Part shown: positions 1 through 8,558 of the stretch, piece by piece
Layout of the letters: each line of letters begins with the position of its first letter
How positions within the stretch are numbered: position 1 is the stretch's first letter
Assembly: GCF_000715075.1 (NCBI RefSeq)
Contig: NC_134082.1
Span: forward strand, 141,720,948 to 141,784,947
Reading direction: 5' to 3'
DNA: 64,000 nucleotides
Origin: Nicotiana tabacum
Lineage: Eukaryota; Streptophyta; Magnoliopsida; Solanales; Solanaceae
Notes under the pieces: model-generated
Seen by the model: the letters and a program-made list of their open reading frames with translations, nothing else
What the model was told of the DNA's origin: nothing
Database searches by the model: none
Made by a program: the position numbers and the translations under genes

Positions 1-375
1 TTCTTCACAACGGGCCAAAACTCTATCAAGATTCTTCAAGCACTCATCAAATGAATCACCCACAACACTTAACTCGTCCATGAACACCTCCAAAATATAT
101 TCCACCATATCGGTGAAAATGGCCAACATACACCGTTGAAATGTTGTTGATGCATTACACAACCCAAAAGGCATCCTAGAGAAAGCAAAGGTGCCATATG
201 GACAAGTGAATGTGGTCTTCTCCTGATCTTCCAAAGCAATTAAGATTTGCTTGTACACAGAATACCCATCCAAGAAACAGTAGAAGGCACGCCTAGTAAG
301 TCGGTCTAACATGTGATCAAGAAAAGGCAAAGGAAAGTGATCCTTGCTGGTCACTTTATTCAACTTGCGGTAGTC
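1..375 (-). pseudogene. Athila reverse transcriptase, partial (runs off the window)
   Basis: The minus-strand translation contains the RT signatures RRVCMDYRKLN-like near 380-360, a PYGTFAFSRMPFG stretch near 200-160 and LCNASTTFQRC just after it, followed by the catalytic box near 85-73. That box reads FMDE where the family has FMDD, so the second catalytic aspartate is changed to glutamate. Downstream RT, RNase H and integrase would lie left of position 1. It copies the element's RNA into DNA in the cytoplasmic particle. With the altered active site this copy is probably inactive. Confidence 0.8.
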
Positions 376-718
376 CATGCATACCCTCCTACCGATGACA
401 GTCTTGTTAGGAATAACCTCATTTTGTGAATTTGCAACCACGGTCATGCCACCCTTCCTCAGTACATATTACACTGGTGAAGTCCATGAGCTATCAAAGA
501 TGGGGTACACAACCCCAGCATCCAAGCATTTGATCACCTCTTTTTTCACAACCTCTTGCATTGCCTCATTCAACCTCCTTTTATTCTCCAAGGAGGGCTT
601 TGCATCATCTTCCAAAATAATCTTGTGCATACAAAATGCGGGGCTTATCCCCGAATATCAGCTAAAGTCCATCCAATTGCCTTTTCCACTTTTAAAGCAC
701 CGCCAATGTGGCATCAAC

Positions 719-1601
719 CTACTTGTTTGTAAGACAAGAGGAAAGAATAACTGGCAAAGTAGAATTTGAGCCTAAGAACTCATACCTGAGGTGTGGAGGT
801 AACGGTTTCAACTCCAACACCGGAGGCTCCTCAATTGAAGGTTTTGTTGGTGGAGTCTTCCTATTCTCGAGAACCAGAGAGAGTTTCCTAGGCTCATAAA
901 AGTAAGAGCCCATCCCATGTAAAGCATTCACGCACTCCACTCGGCCCTCATTATCATTGACATCAAGATTCAACAATACGGCCTCCAAAGGGTCCTCCAC
1001 ATTGATCATTGCACTGGTGTCATCAACTATCACTGCTGTGACAAGGTCCACAAAATAGCACACCTCGGTACTGTTAGGCTGCTTCATTGATTTGCACACA
1101 TGAAAGACCACCTTTTCATCACCCACCTGGAAGGTGAGTTCCCCTGCTTCCACATCAACTAAGGCCTTCCCCGTAGCAAGGAAAGGTCTCCCCAATATGA
1201 TAGGAACTTCATAATCCACCTCGCAGTCCAAGATCACAAAGTCAGCTGGCAAGATAAATTTGTCCACCCGAACAAGCACATCATCAATAATACTTAATGG
1301 TCTCTATATCATTCGATCCGCCATTTGCAATCTCATGGAAGCCGGCCTAGGTTGCCCAATACCCAAAGTTTTGAAAACTGAGTAGGGCATCAAATTGATA
1401 CTAACCCCCCAAATCACATAGAGCCTTAGCAAAATCCGCACTCCCAATGGTGCAAGGAATGGTGAAAGCACCGGGATCTTCAAGCTTCGGGGACATTGAA
1501 TGCACCGTTGCACTAACTTGATGAGTTATCTTTATAGTTTCACAATCCAAAGACCGTTTCTTTATCACTAAGTCTTTCATGAATTTAGCATAGCCCGGCA
1601 T
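719..1601 (-). pseudogene. Athila aspartic protease region
   Basis: Minus-strand segments 1601-1401, 1513-1304 and 1279-719 give, in shifted frames, a retroviral-type aspartic protease: LCDLG(G/A)SINLMPYSVF near 1420-1380, then a VPIILGRPFLAT motif near 1210-1175, as expected for Athila. The segment near 1410 has lost phase (a run of seven C on the plus strand at 1405-1411 suggests a one-base slip), and a stop lies near 1300 in the otherwise collinear sequence. In an active element the enzyme would process the Gag-Pol polyprotein. It sits between gag and RT, the normal order. Confidence 0.75.
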
Positions 1602-3323
1602 TTGTTAAAGAGCCTCCACCAAAGGCACATTAATGGATAAGCTCTTCATCATGTCAATGAACTTTTTAAACTGATAATCACTTTTCTGCTTCGCGAGCCT
1701 TTGAGGATAAGGTGGAGGTGGCCTTGGCAAAGGAGCCTTGGCGTTAGCACAACCAGCTCTGGCATGTCTATTATGTGTTCCCTAGACGGGTTGATATCAT
1801 TTTGAGTTTCCACCTTGGCATCTTGAATATCAATCCTCACTTCTTCATTCACATTGTCATCAATCACATTTTCAACCACCAAAGGAACTTCATCTTCTTG
1901 CAACTCAGCATCATCACTCAAAATTTGCTTTTGTTTGGAGGCATTCACATCACCACCTTGTCCACTCCTTGTAGTTACTGCCATAACATGATTGTTCCCA
2001 CCCTTTGGGTTCACTACCGTATCACTTGGTAGAGCACCCTTGGGGCGAGTATTCAAGGATTGTGAGATTTGGCCTAGCTGCACCTCCAAATTTCTAATGG
2101 AAGTATTATGAGAAGATAACTGAGCATCAGAATCCGCACTCTTTTTCATCATCTGTTCGAACATCATTTCAATTCTCCCCATATCATTGCTAGAAGAACT
2201 GGGACCTTGAGATGGAAATGGGGGTAGATTGTTTGGTTGTTGGTACATTGGGGGTTTTTGAAAGCCTTGCCCCCGGTTTCCTTGGTTTCCATTGTTCCAT
2301 CAACCTTGATTGTTGTTACCACCCCAATTGTTGTTGCCATTCCAATTTCCTTGATTGTTTTGATTGTTGTTCTGATTGCCCTAGTTAGAGTTTTGGTTTT
2401 CGTTCCTCCAATTACCATTGCCTTGTTGTTGTTGATTGCCCCAATTGCCTTGGGGTCTCCATTGTTGTTGGTTGGAAGGATTGCCCCTTTGGCCTTGATA
2501 ATTATTCACGTATTGCACCTCTTCGCTTTGTCTATCAAAACCATCATCTTGAAATCCACCACAATCATTGTCAAATTGCTCTGAATTCCCTTGGTTTTGT
2601 CGACATCTTTGTCTTCTTTTGTTGACAAGCATGTTGACACCCTCCATGACATTCACTTGGCGAGGATTTTGAACTTGTTGCAACTGTGTCTTTGCTAATT
2701 GGTTCATCGTATTTGTCAACTCAGCTATAGCCTGCCCATGATCATGTAATTCCTTGTTCAAATGAGTAACCGTGGGGTCACCCTGGGACACATTGGCTCT
2801 ACTTTTCCAAGCAGAAGAAGTGTCAGTCATCTCGTCAGGAATGTCACAAGCCTCATCATAAGACAGCTTCATAAAGTTGCCCCCAGCAAGTTGGTTTACT
2901 ATGTATATTAATGCCCCGGTAGAAGGTTTGTTGGATCATCGCCTCAATCATATCATTGTTGGGGCATTCCTTCACCATTGTTCCATAACGCTCCCAAATC
3001 TTATACAAAGGTTCTGTGGGCTCTTGCTTGAAGGCCAATAACTCATCTCTCAATGCAGCCATATGCCCTGGTGAGAAAAATCTTGCAATGAACTTGTCCA
3101 CCAACTCATCCCAAGTAGTGATGGAATGGTTGGGAAGTCGCTCAAATCAATCCAATACCTTCCCTATAAGTGAGAATGAGAAGAGTCTCAACCAAAGAGC
3201 ATCCTCAGACACATTAGTTTGCTTGCTCCCCAAACATGTATCCACGAACCCCTTGAGATGTTTGTAAGCATTTTGATTTGCAGCACCCGTGAAATACCCA
3301 CGTTGCTCTAGCAAAGTCAGCAT
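1602..3323 (-). pseudogene. Athila gag, main part (capsid and Q/N-rich region)
   Basis: Minus-strand pieces 3323-3147, 3104-2856, 2872-2381, 2418-2164 and 2248-1649 form one degenerate gag. The capsid part has LTLLEQRGYFTGAANQN near 3320-3275 and FIARFFSPGHMAALRDE near 3090-3040. A glutamine- and asparagine-rich tract follows (2620-2240) and then an acidic segment (2000-1750). Frameshifts or stops lie near 3145, 2870, 2385 and 2250. Plus-strand hydrophobic ORFs over 2237-2584 are only the complement of the Q/N-rich tract. Gag would form the cytoplasmic particle. The first coding segment lies on the far side of the solo LTR, at 5444-5705. Confidence 0.75.
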
Positions 3324-3946
3324 TGTCACGACCCAAACTGATGGGCCACGATGGGCACCCGGTACCTTACTTAACCGAGTACCAATAATATATTTTTCTT
3401 ATTACATCATCATATACACGTGACATACATGCCTAATAGGCCAATATAATCATTTATAAACTCAAAACATAGGCCGACATGGCCGTACAATCTTTCATGT
3501 ATGCGACATATGTCTAAAAGCCTCTAAGAGTACATAAATTTCATAAAGGTCGGGAGAGGCCCGTCATACCAAACAATACACGTCTAAATCATACTAACCA
3601 AACAAGTAACTCCGAAGCAAATTGAGCGCACCAACATCTTCCGCTGAGCTGATAGCCTACTTGGAGGGCTCTCGACCTGTCTATCGGGACTTGCGGGCAT
3701 GAAACGCAGTGTCCCTAAGCAAAAGGGACGTCAGTACGAATAATGTACCGAGTATGTAAGGCACATAAATAAGTACATAAGAGACATGGAAGAAATATAG
3801 AGTACATGACTCAACCTGTAAGTCTGAATAACTTTGTAAATCATAAATTACTTTTAGCGTCATGCATATGCGTATGAATGTCATGTCGTGCATAGGTACA
3901 TGTTTCATAATATCATCAGCCTCTGAGGGCATCCCATCATATCATA

Positions 3947-4215
3947 TTGGCCATTGTGGGTAAAACCATCATCGTATACCAGCTGATCAGGTGGTGGTGC
4001 GTATATAACGCCATAACCTTTCCCATATTCCATATACATATATATACATACATATATACGCGTATATAACGCCGTTTGAATCATATTTCAGCCACTGCGG
4101 GCAACATCATCATCATATACCAGCTGATCAAGTGGTGGTGCGTATATAACGCCGTAACTTTTTTCCCATATCCCATATACATATATTTACATATCTACGC
4201 GTATATAACGCCTTT
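3947..4215. repeat. tandem duplication, about 133 bp x 2, with four GCGTATATAACGCC boxes
   Basis: Two adjacent imperfect copies (about 3947-4080 and 4081-4215) share the words ATACCAGCTGATCA and TGGTGGTGCGTATATAACGCC. The box GCGTATATAACGCC occurs four times, twice per copy. It lies inside the solo LTR. Confidence 0.8.
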
Positions 4216-5211
4216 TGGTCATGGGTTAATGCACATGTATAAATGAGTGAAATTCATGAAAAATATATAATAATCTCAATATTCTTTCCGGATAAACTTT
4301 TCCAACTGCGTATTATTCTGAGACCCATAAATAAAAGATAATAATAATTCTCATGGGGAATCAAGAATATAGACACCCCTACTATTTCTATGAATAGAGT
4401 AATTTATAGAAACTGTGTATTTGCTCATTTCTTTAGTATAATTTGGATCATGCCAAAAGAAAGAAGGGAGGGCCTTAACATACATGTTTCTGCGAAATTG
4501 TTGAACGAAATTTGCTTTTGCGAAATTTACATTAAATTTCCTTGAAATGGGACGAATTTCGCTTGGTTTTGAAATTATTGGACAAATTTTGATTACACTT
4601 CTGTTCTTGAACATTTTTTGCTCTTAAAGACAAAGTGTCTATGAAAATATTTCCAAGAATCGGAAAGGACTCTTTTACTTAAGTAAACCAAGTCTTGCTT
4701 TTAAAATGACTAATTTAGAATGAGTCATTTTGGTGCCTTTACACGTTACAAGTTATGCAAATATTTATGACTATGAGTCCTATGTTGGATGGTGGCATGC
4801 TGCCACGTGTCTTGGGGTGTGATTTTATTAATTTATCCATTTATTAGTTAACCGGGTAATATCCCGTTACCCGGCAATTAATCAATTACTCGCATAATTT
4901 AAAGATTACCACAAAGTTACTTAAAATTCTATTTATTCTTTTAAAATACTTCATATATACTTTATACATTATACTACCGTGGTCATATGGTACCTTGCAT
5001 GGTACTAGTTCATAATTATCGGATATTTTAGCTCGTACCGCATTTTACCCCAATATGCCAAACTTGGACGAAAAATTCATTTTCTTTGACTTGTTTCCCC
5101 TTTCACCTTTACGAATTTATTCATCACTTGTGAAATAGCATAATCCTTATAATCTCCAAATAATCTTTTCCTTGGACTGATGTCAATTACCTTACAACAA
5201 ATTTCAACGCA

Positions 5212-5443
5212 CAATACTATAGGGTGCAATATCGTCGTAACTTAATACTGCGAAACGTGATATCATCGTAATGTAATACTGCAAGGCATAACATCATCGT
5301 AATATTTTATTGCAGGACGTAACACCGTCGTAATATATTACTGCAGAGGGTAACACCATCATAACATATTACTGCACAAGGTAACATTGTCGTAATATAA
5401 TACTGCGGGATATAATATTGACGTAGTATTGCGGGGTGTAACA
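5212..5443. repeat. 31-bp tandem array at the solo LTR terminus
   Basis: About six to seven imperfect 31-bp units, each with an ACTGC...GTAACA(C)...TCGTAATAT pattern, occupy the end of the LTR. The terminal TGTTACACCCCGCAATAC of the LTR (minus strand) is itself the last unit, so the LTR tip is repeated inward. Confidence 0.85.
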
Positions 5444-5705
5444 AGCATCACATTGCTTATTTGAAAATTGCCCGCCCGAATCCGGGGCGGGATAATTGCA
5501 CTTGCGTAGCCTTGGTTTGGAAGCACTCTCGGAGCCACTCTTGGAGGTGGTGGAGGAGGGCTTGGAATATTATCATTGGCATTAGCATTGGCCTGGCGGC
5601 ATCTACGTTGTCCTGTAGGTATAAGAGGCACCTCATCATTTTCAACATCATCTACCTCTCCCCCGCAATCACATTTCCAAGAGGGTCATTAACATTCGCT
5701 GTCAT
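5444..5705 (-). pseudogene. Athila gag, N-terminal segment
   Basis: A minus-strand ATG at 5705-5703 opens MTANVNDPLGNVIAGE. A two-base slip near 5655 (GAGAGGTAG on the minus strand) then puts a stop in frame. The reading frame resumes at about 5633 with EVPLIPTGQRRCRQ, a proline run (PPPPPP, near 5555) and RIRAGNFQISN up to 5449. It continues across the solo LTR at 3323 with MLTLLEQRGYF. The segment lies about 100 bases downstream of the primer site, the expected place for a gag start. The start is chosen by position and by the following Athila-like sequence. Confidence 0.75.
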
Positions 5706-5801
5706 TTCGTACCTGAAGTTGTGACACAAACAAGTTAGTAACAAAGAAGGAAAGAAGAACAATACAAAAATCTATTTAGATAGATAGCTAAAACTGTTAG
5801 C

Positions 5802-5819
5802 TCCCCGGCAACGGCGCCA
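5802..5819 (-). promoter_or_regulatory. primer-binding site of the Athila element (tRNA-Asp type)
   Basis: The minus strand reads TGGCGCCGTTGCCGGGGA, the primer site known for Athila elements (tRNA-Asp 3' end). It lies five bases inside the LTR border at 5825. Confidence 0.9.
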
Positions 5820-5824
5820 AAAAG

Positions 5825-7359
5825 TGATCGAAGCCAAACCTGAACTACTATTGAGTAGCGAGAGAGGTCGAAGCAGCTTTTACCCGAATAAGGTCGGGAT
5901 TGATTTCCACAGGGAGCTAGAAGTTGGAGTTAGGTGTCTATCTAAAGTGGAGTTGTGTATTTCCTCTTAATTGCACTTCTAAACATTTTGGGTTTTGATT
6001 TACTTCTAATTGTATAGAACTACAATGATCAATTAAGCTAAAATAAGTTAAGATTAAACTATTGCGAGTTGTTCAAATGGATAAAAGTCATTAGGGTAGT
6101 GACTTTCGCCTAGGTGGTCAATTGACGGTTACTTGAGTCTAAGGCATGATTGTCACATTTGGGGAATATGATATAACCATTGCACGATTCTACTCACTCT
6201 ACACCTCTCGGTAGTTCGAGTGATTTTGCCCGAATTGACTTTCTCAATACCAATTGGGTATATAAATATGCAAAAGTAATCAAGGTTCAAGTTGGGTATT
6301 ACTATCTCTAGGTTTAACCCTTTAACTTGGGCTATCAATCTCTTGAGTACGCCCCAATTCCTTGTTGGACCAATTTCAGAGACTTAGGCTCTCTTTTTCA
6401 AGAAGAGCCAAAGTCAACTAAATACAAACTAGTGTTTGCAACCATTAATTCAGCAATTAAACATGAAATTAGTCCAAATATCAAACACCCATAGTCAATC
6501 AGGCCCTAAAACACAAGACCCATCAATTACCCACACTAGGGTTGAGCCACAACCCTAGCTTATGGGTCTAGCTACTCATAATTAGAAAAGAAAAAAAAAA
6601 GAAATAGATGAAGAAAAACTCATATTAATTAATTTCTAAATTAAACTTGAAGATTCAATGTTGAAAGAAAGCTAAAATTACTCAAAACAGCTAAAAATAT
6701 CGAAGTCACGAGCGCAGCCATCAATACAAACTATCTGATAACCTAAAAATGGGCAAAGAAGTAATTTATACTAAGCTGAAAAATCTGGACAAAAATACCC
6801 TTGCGGGGCTAGTGCAGACCGCACAAAATCACGTGCGTCCGGTCTAAGGCTCTTGACTTGAATATCTAGCTCTCTGAACTTGGGCAATGCGGACCACACA
6901 AAATCGAGTGCAGTCGCGGTGGCTTCTAGTGCGGTCCGCATTAAATGGAGCGCGGACCGCATTGGGCTTCAATCCTCAACTGGCAACTCTCTGAACGCTG
7001 GCCTTTGTGGATCGCACTAAATCGAGTATGACCACAGTGACTCCAATACGGACCGCAGACAATCAAGTGCGTCTGCAATGCCCCTTTTTGCCTGAGTTGC
7101 ATACTCTCTGAACTTTACTTGTACGGACCTCACAGAATGGTGTGCGGTCGCATATGCCCTGTTTGACTGAGCTTTGTCTTGTTTTGGTACTAGTGCAAGT
7201 TTCACTCCTTTTTGAGCTGGTTTTTGACATCTTGTCACGTTGTTGATCAAACCTGCAATCAAGCACAACTTGTGAGCCTTTTGGGACTATTTTGTGCACA
7301 TTTCTTATCAAAACGTAAGCATGAAGAAGTGTAGAATGCATCATAATTCCCAGTTATCA
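5825..7359 (-). mobile_element. 5' LTR of the Athila element
   Basis: The minus strand starts TGATAACTGGGAATTATG at 7359 and ends GGCTTCGATCA at 5825, about 1,535 bases with matching TGAT/ATCA tips. The primer site follows at once, which fixes the inner border. The outer border is fixed by the return of chromovirus integrase sequence at 7360. The interior is AT-rich, apart from a cluster of GTGCGGACCGCA-like words at 6800-7160. No coding sequence is supported. Confidence 0.88.
6800..7160. repeat. cluster of degenerate GCGGACCGCA words in the LTR
   Basis: Short GC-rich words close to AGTGCGGACCGCA recur about eight times, spaced 20-60 bases apart, in an otherwise AT-rich LTR. Related LTRs in the window carry other repeated CG-rich words in the same relative place. 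Confidence 0.55.
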
Positions 7360-8520
7360 CTAGGTGCCTTAATTGTCAGCAGGTAAAGTATGAGCACCAG
7401 AAACCGGGTGGTTTGCTTTAGCAGATAGAGATTTCGGAGTGGAAGTGGGAGCATATCTCCATGGACTTCATAGTTGGACTCCTACGAACTTCGAGGAAGT
7501 TTGATGCCATTTGGGTGATTATGGATAAACTGACCAAGTCCGCACATTTCATTCATGTGTGTACTACCTACTCTTCAGAGTAGTTGGCTGAGATTTATAT
7601 CTGGGAGAATGTTCGACTTCATGGTATTCCAGTTTCCATCATTTCAGATAGAGGTACTTAGTTCACATCATGGTTCTAGAGGGCCGTACAGTATGAGTTG
7701 GGTACTCAAGTGGAGTTGAGCACAACATTTCACCCCCGGATAGATGGGCAGTCCGAGCACACTATTCAGATTCTTAAGGATATGCTCTGTGCGTGTGTGA
7801 TGGAGTTTGGAGGGTCTTGGGATCAGTTCTTTCCACTGGCGGAGTTTACCTACAACAACAATTATCAATCCTACATTCAGATGGCGTTGTATGAGGCTTT
7901 GTACTGTAGGCGGTGTAGATCCCCGGTGGGTTGGTTCGAGCCGGACAAGGCTAGATTATTGAGCACATACTTGGTTCAAGATGCCTTGGAGAAGGTTAAG
8001 GTGATTCAGGATAGACTTCGCACAGCCTTGTCCAGATAGAAGAGTTATGGAGACCGAAAGGTTGGTGATGTTTCCTATATGGTGGGAGAGCGGTTCTTGC
8101 TTTGGGTTTCGCCTATGAAGGGCGTTATGAGATTTGGGAAGAAGGGAAAATTGAGTCTGAGGCTTGTTGGTCCTTTTGAGGTATTGAGACGTGTTGGGGA
8201 GGTTGCTTATGAGCTTGCCTTACCTCCCAGCTTGGCAGGAGTTCATCCGGTATTCCATGTTTCGATGCTCCGGGGGTATCACGGTGATCCGTCGCACATG
8301 TTGGATTTCAATTTAGTCCAGTTGTACAAAGATCTATCCTATGTTGAGGAGCTAGTGGCGATATTGGACAAGTAGGTTCGAAAGTTGAGGTTAAAGAACA
8401 TTGCATCAGTGAAGGTTCAGTGGCGGGGTAAGCTGGTCGAGGAGATGACTTGGGAGACCGAGCAGGATATGCGCAGTCGTTACCCTCATCTTTTCACTAC
8501 TTCAGGTATGTCTATATGCT
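7360..8520 (+). pseudogene. chromovirus A integrase C-terminal half with chromodomain
   Basis: The sequence opens in the integrase zinc-finger tail (CQQVKYEHQKPGG) and continues through WEHISMDF, SIISDRGTQF and HPRIDGQSEHTIQILKDML, giving catalytic D, D and E. It ends with the GPFEVLRRVGEVAYELALPP region and a chromodomain-like tail (VQWRGKLVEEMTWETEQDM, 8418-8475). Stops interrupt the frame near 7580, 7660, 7680, 8038 and 8373. This is the Tekay/Del type of Ty3/gypsy. The chromodomain is thought to direct insertion to histone-marked chromatin. The upstream part of pol lies beyond the Athila insertion, outside the window. Confidence 0.88.
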
Positions 8521-8540
8521 CATTCGAGGACGAACGAATG

Positions 8541-8558
8541 TTTTAAGTGAGGGAAGAT
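8541..8558 (+). promoter_or_regulatory. polypurine tract of chromovirus A
   Basis: The purine-rich AGTGAGGGAAGA stands directly before the LTR start TGTAACGACCC. Related elements here have AAGAGGGGGAGGA in the same place. It primes plus-strand DNA synthesis. Confidence 0.8.

Larger units (their letters stand above)
3324..5443 (-). mobile_element. solo LTR (TGTTACACC...GGGTCGTGACA) inserted in Athila gag
   Basis: On the minus strand this 2,120-base block starts TGTTACACCCCGC (5443 down) and ends TTTGGGTCGTGACA (3324). It is flanked by a perfect 5-bp duplication AGCAT at 3319-3323 and 5444-5448. Removing the block with one duplication copy brings the two halves of the Athila gag together. No primer site, polypurine tract or coding sequence is present, so this is a solo LTR left by LTR-LTR recombination. 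The GGGTCGTGACA end is shared with Solanaceae Ty3/gypsy LTRs. It holds two internal repeat arrays, listed separately. Confidence 0.93.
1..7359 (-). mobile_element. Athila-like Ty3/gypsy retrotransposon, 5' part, nested in chromovirus A
   Basis: Reading the minus strand from 7359 downward the order is LTR, primer-binding site, gag, protease, reverse transcriptase, and the element leaves the window at position 1. The LTR ends (TGAT...ATCA), the primer site and the gag and protease sequences are Athila-type. It lies in the integrase of a plus-strand chromovirus: the bases after 7359 continue an integrase frame that matches uninterrupted sequence near 48085 in a related element. A 2.1 kb solo LTR (3324-5443) is nested in its gag. 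Several frames are broken, so it is probably a dead copy. The lineage call rests on remembered family motifs, not on a search. Confidence 0.85.

Noticed and set aside
2237..2584. Plus-strand hydrophobic ORF of 115 residues, like a membrane protein
   Set aside because: It is the complement of the Q/N-rich tract in the minus-strand Athila gag. CAA and AAC codons read as TTG and GTT on the other strand.
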